35,178 nucleotides of DNA, taken from NCBI GenBank assembly GCA_017436705.1, contig JAFSCP010000049.1, forward strand, positions 73,629 through 108,806, given 5' to 3'. The stretch comes from Bacillota bacterium (GTDB lineage: Bacteria; Bacillota; Clostridia; Peptostreptococcales; Anaerovoracaceae). The number at the start of each line of letters is the position of its first letter. Within the stretch, counting starts at the first letter, position 1. Under the pieces are notes generated by a model that had not been told where the DNA came from, searched no databases, and saw nothing but the letters and a program-made list of their open reading frames with translations. This document shows positions 17,579 to 25,141 of this stretch, one piece after another. A program made the position numbers and the translations under genes.

Positions 17579-20506
17579 TTAGTTTGCAAGTTCATTGAGA
17601 TACTTTTCAAGTTCATCCATGTACTCGCCGTAACCTGCCCAGTCTCCATCTTTCTGCGCTTCAATGGCATCTTCATATGCCTTTGCCGCCGCTTCAATCA
17701 GTTCGGACTGTGACATCTTTTCAGGTTCGTCGGTTCCAGGCTGTCCGCTTTCACCGTCAGGCTCCTGGCTGCCGTTGTCCACGCCCTCTTCAGCCTTATC
17801 ACCGAAGAGTTCCACAAGACATTCTGCCAGTGTTTCTTCGTAAGCGATTTCATCATCATATGCCATGATGATTCTCTTTACTTCAGGAATACTGGAGTTG
17901 GAAGCTTCCAGATAAACAGGTTCGCAGTACAGCAGTGAAGTGTTGATCGGAATAACGAACATATTGCCTCGTCTGTACTGGGTTCCGGAGGAGTTCCACA
18001 GTGAGAATTCCTTGGAAATTTCAGTGTTCTGGTCAATCTGAGCTTCAATCTGTTCAGGGCCGTAGATAGTTCTGCCCTTAGGGAACTGATACAGCACCAG
18101 CTCACCATAGTTGTCTCCGTCATTTCTTGCCACCATAAGTGCAGTCATATTCTGCTTGGACTTAGGTGTGAAAGGAATGGAGTTGAAGAACTCTGCCTTT
18201 GTTTCGCCAGGGAGTTTGGCAATGTAGTAGTTAGGCTGAATCTGCTGCTTGTCCATACCGTAGATTTCGTAAGCAATATCCCATGCGTCTTCGCTCTGAT
18301 AGAATACGTTTACATCTTCCATGTGATACTTGCCATATACGCTGGCCTGAATCTGGAAGAGAGTATTAGGATATCTCATATGAGCTTTGAGACCTTCTGG
18401 CATCTGGTCAAAGGACTTGAACAGAGTAGGGTAAATCTTCGCATATGTCGCAGCAATCGGATCGTTTTCATCTACAACATAGAAGTCAACATCACCGTTG
18501 TATGCGTCAACAACAACCTTTACAGAGTTTCTGATATAGTTGATGCCTGTTTCTTCATTGTATGGTTCAGAATATGGATAGTATGAGCTGAAAGTATAAG
18601 CGTCAATCATCCAGTAGAGCTTACCGTCAACAGTTACCATGTAAGGGTCGTTTTCGTAGCTCAGGCCAGGCATAATCTGGCGTACTCTGTCCATAACATT
18701 TCGGTTGATGATAATTCTGGAGTCTCCGTCAATGTTGCTGGAAGTGAAAAGCTTCATGCTTCCTTCTCTGATGGAGAAAAGGAGTCTGTTGAGGAAATTG
18801 AGTCTGATACCAGCGTCGCCTTCATAGTAAGTGTACTTGTTGCTGTCGCCGTCAGGGTAGTCAAATTCCTGCTCATCAGTTCCTACAATAATATATTCCT
18901 TTGAAAGCTCGCCGAAGTATACTTCAGGTCTTTCGATAGTGATTTCTTCTACCTCTGATTCAGGCGGAATGTTTCCGATGAGCACTGCAGGCTGACCGCT
19001 AGCAGTTACCTGGTCTACTCTGGAAAGAGCGATACCATAACCGTGAGTATACTTCAGGTGGCGGTTGAGCCATGTATCAGTAATCTTGCTTTCGTCAATT
19101 TCGCGTGTGGTAAGGAAAGCCTGTGTGTACTTTCCGTTGATCATATATCTGTCCACATCTACGTCGTTGAAAGTATAGTACTGTCTGATACTCTGTGTCT
19201 GGTTATAGAACTGCTGTGCAGGTTCAAAGTCGTTGACACGGATATTGTTGATAGTTTCAGCATTTTCTGTAATGTCTGCTGCAGTCAGAGTGTTATCTGC
19301 CGCAAAGGACTTGACATCAACATCGTCCAGCTGATATGCCAGCTGTGTGTACTCGATATTTCTTGCCAGATATTCGCTTTCCTTGTTGATTTCATCAGGA
19401 GAAACGATAAAGTTCTGTACCAGATATGATGCACCTGTGCCCACCACACCGATAAGAATCATCAGTGCCGGAATCGTGAGGATTTTGGCATATTTTTTTC
19501 TCTTCATGTTCACCACAAACATGATGCCTGCCAGAACCGCCAGCACGCAGAGAATTCTCAGCATCCAGAGCGTAATGTTCACATCAGTGAAGCCTGCGCC
19601 GTAAACAGCACCTGTGTGTGCCTGGAGCAGGTCGAACTGCTGCAGGAAGAAATTAACCGCCAGCATGAGGAAGAAAATAAATCCGAGGATTGAAATCTTT
19701 CCTGATGCAATTTTTAAAAGCTGCTTGAAATTGTTGTCATCAAACTGTTTCTTAGGCTTATGTTCAAACTTCTTGCCGCCAAAGGCATCAGCGAACTTTT
19801 TGAACGGATCTTCTGCTTTTTTCGCACCGTTTTCAAACGGATTGTGGTCAAAAGGATTAGCGCTTCCGGAGTATCTTTCTTCACCGAATGCAGCTTCTCC
19901 GTACTGCGCATACTCTTCAGCCGGATCAGGCTGCGGAGCCTCTTCCTTGAAAACATCAGGAGTTCTCATGGTCATGAGAATGATGTAGTAAACAATTGTC
20001 AGTGCTACAAAGCCGATAATCACTCCGATCAGAATTTCATTGAGCTGTTTCAGGAATTCCAGCTTGAAAATATAGAATGAAATATCTACATTGAAAATCG
20101 GGTCTGTGATGTCGAAACTTGTGCTGTTGGCAAATTTCAGGAATTCAAACCAGAGCTGGCTTACCGCCATAAAAGTTGAAATTGCACCGAAAATCGCTGC
20201 CAGTAAAACAGTAGTTTTTTTGAGCTTTTTAATATTTGTGTCTTCGGAAGACGCAATTTTTGCAAAATATGATTTGCGAAGGTGTGTCAGATATACCCAT
20301 ACCAGGCCGCTGACCACCACGAAAGTCGGTATGCCGACCTTCAGCTGAGTTGTAAGTTCCTTGAAGAAAACATCAACATAGCCCATTTCCTTAAACCACA
20401 GGAAATCAGTAATAAACTGAATCATTGTCAGGAAAAGCATGGCTATAATAACCAGCACCGCTATGGCGATACTGAGTTTCTGCTGGAACTTTCCTTGTCC
20501 TTCCAT
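17579..20506 (-). CDS. UPF0182 family large membrane protein
   Basis: This 975-residue protein has the UPF0182 (COG1615) layout. There are seven or so membrane segments in the first 370 residues, with a long cytoplasmic loop (about 190-265, charged and Phe-rich). A large extracellular region of about 550 residues follows (RQYYTFNDVDVDRYMINGKY and HLKYTHGYGIALSRVD are family-type). It ends in an acidic tail rich in Glu, Asp, Gln and Ala. The function of the family is unknown. The ATG overlaps the stop of the zinc-ribbon gene by one base (TAATG), so the two are translationally coupled, and it is the last gene of a three-gene unit starting at 23109. Confidence 0.9.
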   Translation of the reverse strand: MEGQGKFQQKLSIAIAVLVIIAMLFLTMIQFITDFLWFKEMGYVDVFFKELTTQLKVGIPTFVVVSGLVWVYLTHLRKSYFAKIASSEDTNIKKLKKTTVLLAAIFGAISTFMAVSQLWFEFLKFANSTSFDITDPIFNVDISFYIFKLEFLKQLNEILIGVIIGFVALTIVYYIILMTMRTPDVFKEEAPQPDPAEEYAQYGEAAFGEERYSGSANPFDHNPFENGAKKAEDPFKKFADAFGGKKFEHKPKKQFDDNNFKQLLKIASGKISILGFIFFLMLAVNFFLQQFDLLQAHTGAVYGAGFTDVNITLWMLRILCVLAVLAGIMFVVNMKRKKYAKILTIPALMILIGVVGTGASYLVQNFIVSPDEINKESEYLARNIEYTQLAYQLDDVDVKSFAADNTLTAADITENAETINNIRVNDFEPAQQFYNQTQSIRQYYTFNDVDVDRYMINGKYTQAFLTTREIDESKITDTWLNRHLKYTHGYGIALSRVDQVTASGQPAVLIGNIPPESEVEEITIERPEVYFGELSKEYIIVGTDEQEFDYPDGDSNKYTYYEGDAGIRLNFLNRLLFSIREGSMKLFTSSNIDGDSRIIINRNVMDRVRQIMPGLSYENDPYMVTVDGKLYWMIDAYTFSSYYPYSEPYNEETGINYIRNSVKVVVDAYNGDVDFYVVDENDPIAATYAKIYPTLFKSFDQMPEGLKAHMRYPNTLFQIQASVYGKYHMEDVNVFYQSEDAWDIAYEIYGMDKQQIQPNYYIAKLPGETKAEFFNSIPFTPKSKQNMTALMVARNDGDNYGELVLYQFPKGRTIYGPEQIEAQIDQNTEISKEFSLWNSSGTQYRRGNMFVIPINTSLLYCEPVYLEASNSSIPEVKRIIMAYDDEIAYEETLAECLVELFGDKAEEGVDNGSQEPDGESGQPGTDEPEKMSQSELIEAAAKAYEDAIEAQKDGDWAGYGEYMDELEKYLNELAN

Positions 20507-22389
20507 TATAAGTTACCCTCCTTAATCTCATTTATAATCATAGCCTTGTCAGAAATTCTCAGGTAAACGGTGTGGTATTTTTCAACGCTGCCGCCGTCTG
20601 CCCCGGCATAAGTTACTCTGCATAACACATAGAAACCTTCATCACCGGTCTTGATTTCCCCAAATTCAAGAGAGTTGATTCCTACCAGAGATTCGTCCGT
20701 GTTGACAGCCTGCCAGCTGTCATAATATCTGATGAGGGATTCCATAATCTTTTCGCCGTAAGTAACAGCGCTGCCGTCGGAATCCTCATACCAGTCTGCA
20801 TCAACAAAATCGTCTGCATCAGGGATTTCTTCAAAGCTATAACTTTCAAGTGTGTCGAATGTCAGTTCATCGTTGTATACAGCCTCGCCGATGGTTTTCA
20901 TCTCAGCGGATGCTTCCGCTATAAGGCTGTCCATGTAAACGATTTTTTCTGCATTGCTGTATAAACCTTCTTTGCCCTCTTCATCTTCATCGTCAGTCTG
21001 GCTGTCGTCCCCGCCGCCCATGACCATGTTGAGCACACCCATCATCAGGTCGTTGGCCCAGAGAGAAAGTTTGCTGTCAGGTGCGAGGAACTTGGCTCCG
21101 ATGATTATGCCCTCTGCCAGTATGAGCACCAGCAGAATACCGATAACGATTTTTGCAAAGACATGTTTTTTAGGTTCATCTTCTTCATCCAGGTCATCGT
21201 AAATGCTTGAAATAGTTGGTTTTTCACGCTTCGGTGGTGCAGCCGGTTTTTCAGCTTCCGGAGCTGCTACCGGCGTCCCTGTTTCTGCTTCTGTTTTTTC
21301 GGTTTCAGCAGTACCACCATCGCCAGCGCTATCACCAACAAGGTCCCTGGGAAAGATATCCGAATATCTGAGTTTGGTTTTACTGGGAGTAGATTCTTCT
21401 TCCGGAATTTCAGGTTCTGCGGGAACTTCCGGTTCTTCTGCAGATTCTTCCGGCTCTTCCTGCACTTCAGGCACTTCCTCAGAAACCGCTGCTTCTGTTT
21501 CCGGTTCTTCTCCAGCAGGATCTTCTGCCGTCGCTTCAGTTTCCGCTTCCGCTTCAAGAGCAGCAATCGCTTCGTTTATCTTGTCAATTTCCACTGACAT
21601 TGTCAGAGATGGTGCCACTACTGCCACCACTTCAGGTTCCTTTTTAATTTCCGGGAAAACTTCTCCGACCCATGTGTAATCCATATTTTTCAACTCGCTG
21701 CTGCCGGACTCCATTTCTCTGAGTCTTTCCTTTTCCTTTTCGAGAAGTTCCTGGAAAGCATCGAACTTCTGGTTATATGTATAAAATCTATCGTCAGCCG
21801 GCTTATATTCGGGTGCCTGCGGAATTGTTTCCTCCTCACCGAAAAGTTCTCTTTCCAGATCTTCAATAGTCATTACAGGCTCTTCTGTATCCAGTTCAGC
21901 CTCCAGCTCTGTGATTTCAGGGATTACAGAAGGCTCTTCCTCAACCACTGGTTTCACTGGTTCCTCAGAGACAAAGAAATTCTCTCTTATTCTCGGCACT
22001 TCCTTGGTAGGCTCTTCAACCTCAGACGCACCCGCAAAGAAAAGTTCCTGCTCAGGCTGAATCTTTTCAACTTTTACCTGACGTGTTCCGTTTCTTCTTT
22101 CAACAACGCTGTCCCAGTTAAAGTCAACTTCTTCTGTCTTGCGCGGCTGAGCTGCAGGGAATCCATCCAGGTTCCAGTCAAAAGACACTGCTTCTCTCTT
22201 TTTCTGCCCAGTCTGGCTTTCTGTGCTCTTCAGAATTTCCTCAGTTCTTCTCTGCGCTTCCATTCTGAAAGGCGGATTAAAAACCACGTCATCATATTTT
22301 GAATGCTTGGCCGCTCTCACTTCTGCTCCGCAGTTTCCGCAGAATCTGTCGCCATCATGCAATTCTTTTCCACATTTGGTACAAAACAT
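20506..22389 (-). CDS. Zinc-ribbon protein with long acidic linker and single membrane segment
   Basis: This 627-residue protein starts with a zinc ribbon (Cys3, Cys6, Cys17, Cys20 in MFCTKCG and FCGNCG). A cytoplasmic linker of about 390 residues follows, dominated by Glu, Pro, Val and Ala. One membrane segment lies at about 415-435 (VIGILLVLILAEGIIIGAKF), and the C-terminal outside domain is about 190 residues and acidic at its start. This layout (zinc ribbon, disordered linker, TM, extracellular domain) recurs in Bacillota membrane proteins of unknown function. The ATG at 22389 is 33 bases behind the preceding gene. It is coupled to the UPF0182 gene and could scaffold or regulate it from the cytoplasm; that is inference from position. 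Confidence 0.72.
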   Translation of the reverse strand: MFCTKCGKELHDGDRFCGNCGAEVRAAKHSKYDDVVFNPPFRMEAQRRTEEILKSTESQTGQKKREAVSFDWNLDGFPAAQPRKTEEVDFNWDSVVERRNGTRQVKVEKIQPEQELFFAGASEVEEPTKEVPRIRENFFVSEEPVKPVVEEEPSVIPEITELEAELDTEEPVMTIEDLERELFGEEETIPQAPEYKPADDRFYTYNQKFDAFQELLEKEKERLREMESGSSELKNMDYTWVGEVFPEIKKEPEVVAVVAPSLTMSVEIDKINEAIAALEAEAETEATAEDPAGEEPETEAAVSEEVPEVQEEPEESAEEPEVPAEPEIPEEESTPSKTKLRYSDIFPRDLVGDSAGDGGTAETEKTEAETGTPVAAPEAEKPAAPPKREKPTISSIYDDLDEEDEPKKHVFAKIVIGILLVLILAEGIIIGAKFLAPDSKLSLWANDLMMGVLNMVMGGGDDSQTDDEDEEGKEGLYSNAEKIVYMDSLIAEASAEMKTIGEAVYNDELTFDTLESYSFEEIPDADDFVDADWYEDSDGSAVTYGEKIMESLIRYYDSWQAVNTDESLVGINSLEFGEIKTGDEGFYVLCRVTYAGADGGSVEKYHTVYLRISDKAMIINEIKEGNL

Positions 22390-22422
22390 TTTTTGCCTCC
22401 GTAATCAATTAGTCTGCTGCTG

Positions 22423-23109
22423 TTATTGCTTGATCTGCTCGCGCAGTTCTTCTTCTGTAAATACCCTGCCGCTGCGGCCCGTGTTAAAATTGTCAGGACC
22501 GAATTTTTTAGCAGGTGCCGCCTTGACCAGATTTATCTTTTCAAGGACTATATTCTGGCCTGCCAGAATTTCTTTGCCGCCCTCTGTCTGCTGTATTTCC
22601 GCAGCCTGTGGTTCTTCGTCAGTAATACCGCCCGCCGCCAGTGCCGCTTTCAGTTCAGGGTCATTGGTCTGTTCTTCGTCGGTTTCCACAATGCAGGTCA
22701 CTTTGCCGTCGTCCTCGTAGCCTATCTTTACCTGACCACGTTCAATGTTGATGTTTATGTGAACCTGCTGAAGTTCTTCTTTGAGTGCGTTCTGCTCTTC
22801 TTCCGTACATTCGGAAATTCCGGAAACTTCAGTTTCTTCCGGCTCTGCAGCCGCCGCCTCAGGTTGTGAAGCCTCTGCTCTGGAAGCGCGTGCCGCATCA
22901 CGGAGCATGGTATCATATTCACCTTCCATGAAAAATCCCCTCGGTTCTGCCGCATCTTCCCCGGAAAGTTTGTTTTTCTTTTTCTTTACTGCAGCAATGG
23001 CAATAATAATCAGCAGCACTGCCGCCGCTGCCCCTGCAGTAATCCATATGTAATTGTCGCCCAGATTTTCTTCCAGGAACGATATGATTGAGTCCATCAA
23101 GTCTTTCAT
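22423..23109 (-). CDS. Hypothetical single-pass membrane protein with acidic cytoplasmic region
   Basis: I do not recognise this 228-residue protein. A membrane segment lies at about residues 21-42 (an Ala/Ile-rich stretch after NYIWITAG) and is followed by a KKKKNK stop-transfer cluster. The remainder is presumably cytoplasmic and rich in Glu, Ala and Gln. A more ordered piece at about 112-140 (VHININIERGQVKIGYEDDG) may be a small beta domain. The ATG at 23109 follows CGGGAGA. It is first in the operon with the zinc-ribbon and UPF0182 genes and has its own strong promoter. Confidence 0.65.
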   Translation of the reverse strand: MKDLMDSIISFLEENLGDNYIWITAGAAAAVLLIIIAIAAVKKKKNKLSGEDAAEPRGFFMEGEYDTMLRDAARASRAEASQPEAAAAEPEETEVSGISECTEEEQNALKEELQQVHININIERGQVKIGYEDDGKVTCIVETDEEQTNDPELKAALAAGGITDEEPQAAEIQQTEGGKEILAGQNIVLEKINLVKAAPAKKFGPDNFNTGRSGRVFTEEELREQIKQ

Positions 23110-23156
23110 TTTTTCTCCCGTTCGCAGGTTACCTGCACAAAAATATAACTTATTAT

Positions 23157-23185
23157 ATTATATAACATTATGGTAGCAATTGCAA
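23157..23185 (-). promoter_or_regulatory. Promoter of the three-gene UPF0182 operon
   Basis: On the minus strand TTGCAA (23185-23180), a 17-base spacer and TATAAT (23162-23157) lie 48 bases upstream of the ATG at 23109. Confidence 0.8.
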
Positions 23186-23187
23186 AG

Positions 23188-23211
23188 GAAAAAGAGCAGC
23201 ATCCGCCGCCC
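23188..23211 (-). terminator. Terminator after the 46-residue Asn/Lys-rich gene
   Basis: On the minus strand GGGCGGC and GCTGCTC pair (two G-U pairs) around a GGAT loop and are followed by TTTTT. The stem lies 14 bases past the small gene's stop and just upstream of the next promoter. Confidence 0.65.
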
Positions 23212-23224
23212 TTCTTCATTAAAA

Positions 23225-23365
23225 TTAATATCTTTCGTTTTTGTCAGTGTACTGATTCTTCTGGTTATTGGAATTCTTCTGATTGCTTTCGTTTGTGTTC
23301 TTGTTTGTGTTGTTATTATTGGACTGCTTGTTTGCAGACTTCATCTTGTTGTTTGTTTCTTTCAT
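23225..23365 (-). CDS. Small 46-residue Asn/Lys/Gln-rich protein
   Basis: This small reading frame begins at an ATG at 23365 with a very strong GAGGAGGG ribosome binding site six bases upstream, and ends with TAA at 23227-23225. The product (MKETNNKMKSANK through to NERY) is made almost entirely of Asn, Lys, Gln, Ser, Thr and Glu and has no hydrophobic segment. It should therefore be soluble, basic and disordered. It has its own promoter-like box (TATACT at 23414-23409) and terminator (23188-23211), so it is a complete small transcription unit. I do not recognise a family; it lacks the GPR cleavage motif expected of alpha/beta-type small acid-soluble spore proteins. The unit is divergent from tRNA-Lys. 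Confidence 0.7.
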   Translation of the reverse strand: MKETNNKMKSANKQSNNNNTNKNTNESNQKNSNNQKNQYTDKNERY

Positions 23366-23408
23366 TTTCAATCCCTCCTCACAAAATATTCTGTTCAGAC
23401 CGCCGCAA

Positions 23409-23414
23409 AGTATA
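23409..23414 (-). promoter_or_regulatory. -10 box for the small Asn/Lys-rich gene
   Basis: TATACT on the minus strand lies 44 bases upstream of the ATG at 23365. Two phased A/T tracts (23420-23448) replace a clear -35 and could act as an UP-like element or bend shared with the divergent tRNA promoter. Confidence 0.5.
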
Positions 23415-23451
23415 ACAGGAAAAATTTTTTAAAAATTTTTTAAAAAACCTG

Positions 23452-23480
23452 TTGACATTTTATTATAAAGGTGCTATTAT
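23452..23480 (+). promoter_or_regulatory. Promoter of tRNA-Lys
   Basis: Consensus TTGACA (23452-23457), a 17-base spacer and TATTAT (23475-23480) lie 21 bases before the tRNA 5' end. Confidence 0.9.
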
Positions 23481-23501
23481 ATCAAAGTGCCCACGAGATA
23501 C

Positions 23502-23577
23502 GGATGATTAGCTCAGCTGGCAGAGCACCTGACTCTTAATCAGGGTGTCCAGGGTTCGAACCCCTGATCATCCACCA
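23502..23577 (+). tRNA. tRNA-Lys (anticodon CTT)
   Basis: A 76-base cloverleaf is complete. The acceptor stem GGATGAT/ATCATCC is followed by discriminator A and an encoded CCA. The D arm contains AGCTCAGCTGG, the anticodon stem CCTGA/TCAGG encloses the loop CTCTTAA (anticodon CTT, reading AAG), and the T arm contains GGTTCGAACC. It has its own promoter and terminator and stands alone rather than in a tRNA cluster. Confidence 0.97.
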
Positions 23578-23580
23578 TTA

Positions 23581-23606
23581 AAGACAGTCGAATGACTGTC
23601 TTTTTT
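23581..23606 (+). terminator. Terminator of tRNA-Lys
   Basis: AAGACAGTC and GACTGTCTT (23581-23589 and 23594-23602) form a 9-bp stem with a GAAT loop followed by a T-run. It starts four bases after the tRNA CCA. Confidence 0.93.
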
Positions 23607-23615
23607 ATTTTTCTG

Positions 23616-23777
23616 AATGTTGCATTTGCTGAGACCATTGCAAATGCAACATTTGTGGATATCCATACACATTTTTCATATACATCATTTTCAGCCCGGA
23701 CAGAAATGTCCGGGTATTTTATTGGACACCTCAGACACCCTGATTTTTTCGCGGAAAATCAACAATCAGGGGGTCTG
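23616..23777. repeat. Cluster of three inverted repeats in the tRNA-Lys downstream gap
   Basis: Three stems lie in 160 bases. AATGTTGCATTTGC pairs with its complement at 23616-23629 and 23640-23653 (14 bp, perfect). CCCGGACA/TGTCCGGG lies at 23695-23702 and 23707-23714 around GAAA and is followed by TATTTTATT. CAGACACCCTGATT/AATCAGGGGGTCTG lies at 23732-23745 and 23764-23777 with one mismatch. Only the second resembles a terminator. No gene on either strand explains them; they could be a small RNA or the remains of an inserted element. Confidence 0.6.
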
Positions 23778-23797
23778 AAAATGGCAAAAACACTAAA

Positions 23798-23823
23798 AAA
23801 ACAGGGCTTTTATACCCTGTTTT
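23798..23823 (-). terminator. Terminator downstream of a minus-strand gene remnant
   Basis: AAAACAGGG and CCCTGTTTT (23798-23806 and 23815-23823) form a 9-bp stem. On the minus strand the T-run continues to seven bases. It sits five bases after the TAA at 23830-23828. Confidence 0.75.
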
Positions 23824-23827
23824 ACAA

Positions 23828-23938
23828 TTAACCTTTGCCTTTCAGTCTGTCCAATAAATTACGAGCTGCTGCGCGGGCATCTTCATTATTTGTCAATATT
23901 GACAGCAACTTTCCCTGTTGTAATAGTGGCAGACGATG
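23828..23938 (-). pseudogene. C-terminal remnant of an unidentified gene
   Basis: On the minus strand 36 codons are open to a TAA at 23828 (ending ARNLLDRLKGKG). The composition is protein-like and amphipathic-helical (LLQQGKLLSILTNNEDARAA), and a good terminator follows. Upstream the frame hits a stop immediately and no start codon with a ribosome binding site is present. The simplest reading is the 3' end of a gene whose 5' part was replaced by the segment carrying the 158-residue gene. A chance open frame cannot be excluded. No family is recognised. Confidence 0.4.
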
Positions 23939-23945
23939 TTATAAT
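23918..23945 (+). promoter_or_regulatory. Promoter of the 158-residue hypothetical gene
   Basis: TTGTAA (23918-23923), a 16-base spacer and TATAAT (23940-23945) lie 38 bases before the ATG at 23984. A perfect 14-base palindrome, TGTCAATATTGACA (23891-23904), lies just upstream and could be an operator. Confidence 0.65.
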
Positions 23946-23983
23946 ACTCCTGTATGCAAAACTTTTTTTAAGGAGATATTTTA

Positions 23984-24460
23984 ATGAACGATGTAGAAAA
24001 ATTTATTGAAACCAATAATCTGCATGATTCGGAAGATATTGATTCACTTCTTGAACTGGCATCACTGGTTAGGGAGCTGATTGGCAGCAGGCAATACGAA
24101 GAAATAAACAAAGTCCTTAATTATACAATCAGCCAGGGTTTCTACGAAGGTTTTTCATGGGCGGCCGGAATTTTGCAGGAAGAACTGGAAAAAGATGAAT
24201 GCGGACTGGAAAGCTTTGAGTGCATTATCGGCAAATCCATACCGGATTTCGACCAATTTATACAAATACTTCAGGTGGACTTCAGACCTTCAGATCTCGG
24301 TTATGAAACAGTCTGCGACAATAACGGTGAAGTAGAATCTTTCTTCAACAATATCACCTACAAAACCGGCTTCGAGAACATATATCTTGCTTCTTCCGAA
24401 AACTTCGACACCAAGGACAATGATTATATTCAGTACAAGCTGATTTTCAGGAGAAAATAA
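23984..24460 (+). CDS. Hypothetical soluble protein, 158 residues
   Basis: I do not recognise this protein. It is acidic and has no signal peptide or membrane segment. The first half is helical (residues 1-75, including LLELASLVRELI). The second half looks alpha/beta with conserved-looking aromatic positions (FDQFIQILQVDF, ending YKLIFRRK). The ATG at 23984 follows AAGGAGATATT. It forms a single-gene unit with its own promoter and terminator, directly upstream of the toxin-antitoxin module. Its position in an accessory patch next to tRNA-Lys suggests a recently acquired or lineage-specific gene. Confidence 0.7.
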   Translation: MNDVEKFIETNNLHDSEDIDSLLELASLVRELIGSRQYEEINKVLNYTISQGFYEGFSWAAGILQEELEKDECGLESFECIIGKSIPDFDQFIQILQVDFRPSDLGYETVCDNNGEVESFFNNITYKTGFENIYLASSENFDTKDNDYIQYKLIFRRK

Positions 24461-24501
24461 AAAAGCGGACAGTTGCTTTTCAGATGCAGCCGTCCTTTTT
24501 T
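24461..24501 (+). terminator. Terminator of the 158-residue gene; left copy of a repeat flanking the toxin-antitoxin module
   Basis: GCGGAC-A-GTTGC and GCAGC-C-GTCC pair with one mismatch and are followed by six T. The sequence is closely related to the terminator at 25142-25190. Confidence 0.8.
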
Positions 24502-24525
24502 GTTGCTATCTTTTCGTCTATTATG

Positions 24526-24555
24526 TTGACAATATGTGCATAATGGCATTATAAT
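24526..24555 (+). promoter_or_regulatory. Promoter and likely operator of the toxin-antitoxin operon
   Basis: Consensus TTGACA (24526-24531), an 18-base spacer and TATAAT (24550-24555) precede the antitoxin ATG by 31 bases. The perfect inverted repeat ATAATG-G-CATTAT (24540-24552) overlaps the spacer and -10. That is where DinJ/RelB-type antitoxins commonly bind to repress their own operon; the binding is an inference. Confidence 0.85.
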
Positions 24556-24586
24556 ATACATAAAATATGACCATGGAGGTGGTAAT

Positions 24587-24865
24587 ATGAGCACGACAAA
24601 TCTTAACATCCGTACTGATAAAAATGTAAAAATAGCCGCAGAAAAAATCTTTGAAGAACTTGGACTTAATATGACCACAGCAATCAATATCTTTCTCAGA
24701 CAGACTATCCGCGAAAATGGCATTCCTTTCGAACTGACCCTTAACACACCAAACAGTGTGACCATGGCTGCCATTGAAGAAGGACAGCGCATCGCCTGTG
24801 ATGAAAGTGTAAAAGGTTACACCGACATGGAAGAATTAAAGGCGGCACTGGAGGATGAAGTATAG
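24587..24865 (+). CDS. Type II antitoxin, RelB/DinJ family
   Basis: This 92-residue protein has the RelB/DinJ ribbon-helix-helix N-terminus (NLNIRTDKNVKIAAEKIF, then LGLNMTTAINIFLRQTI). A C-terminal acidic tail (TDMEELKAALEDEV) would wrap the toxin. I start at the ATG at 24587, six bases after GGAGGT; an in-frame ATG at 24536 lies inside the promoter and is rejected. The stop overlaps the toxin start by 11 bases, as is usual for this module, which lets antitoxin be made first. It should neutralise the toxin and repress the operon through the palindrome over the -10 box. Confidence 0.9.
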   Translation: MSTTNLNIRTDKNVKIAAEKIFEELGLNMTTAINIFLRQTIRENGIPFELTLNTPNSVTMAAIEEGQRIACDESVKGYTDMEELKAALEDEV

Positions 24866-25136
24866 AATTAAGTTCACAAGCCAGTTTAAAAAAGATCTTA
24901 AACTGGCAAAAAAGCAAAACAAAAACACTGACAAGCTTTTTGAAGTTATTGAACAGCTTGCCAACGGAGAAACCCTGAATGAAAACTACCGCAATCATTA
25001 TCTGATCGGCAACTACAAAGGTTGGCAGGAGTGCCATATTGAACCTGACTGGCTGCTTGTTTATGAGATAATTGACGATATGCTGATACTTCTTTTGTAC
25101 CGTGTAGGAACACATTCAGAGCTTTTCGGCAAATAA
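24855..25136 (+). CDS. Type II toxin, YafQ family mRNA interferase
   Basis: This 93-residue basic protein has the RelE-fold YafQ pattern. QFKKDLKLAKKQ is the N-terminal helix. The catalytic set His48, His61, Asp65, Trp66 and His87 appears in NHYLIGNYKGWQECHIEPDW and GTHSELF, matching the active-site residues known for E. coli YafQ (His50, His63, Asp67, Trp68, His87). The family cleaves mRNA on the ribosome, with YafQ preferring in-frame Lys codons. The ATG lies at the end of the antitoxin gene with GGAGG directly before it. All catalytic residues are present, so the toxin appears intact. A Lys-codon-cutting toxin close to a tRNA-Lys gene is a coincidence worth noting only. Confidence 0.92.
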   Translation: MKYRIKFTSQFKKDLKLAKKQNKNTDKLFEVIEQLANGETLNENYRNHYLIGNYKGWQECHIEPDWLLVYEIIDDMLILLLYRVGTHSELFGK

Positions 25137-25141
25137 TGCAG

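Noticed and set aside
23502..23830. Integration site with duplicated tRNA-Lys 3' end
   Set aside because: Only a short CCCTGAT match occurs downstream and no integrase gene is present, so no attachment repeat can be supported.
23592..23831. 79-codon plus-strand open frame after tRNA-Lys
   Set aside because: It runs through the tRNA terminator and several hairpins, starts inside the terminator stem and has no ribosome binding site.
24536..24586. Longer antitoxin start
   Set aside because: The upstream ATG lies between the -35 and -10 boxes. The ATG at 24587 has a proper GGAGGT site.
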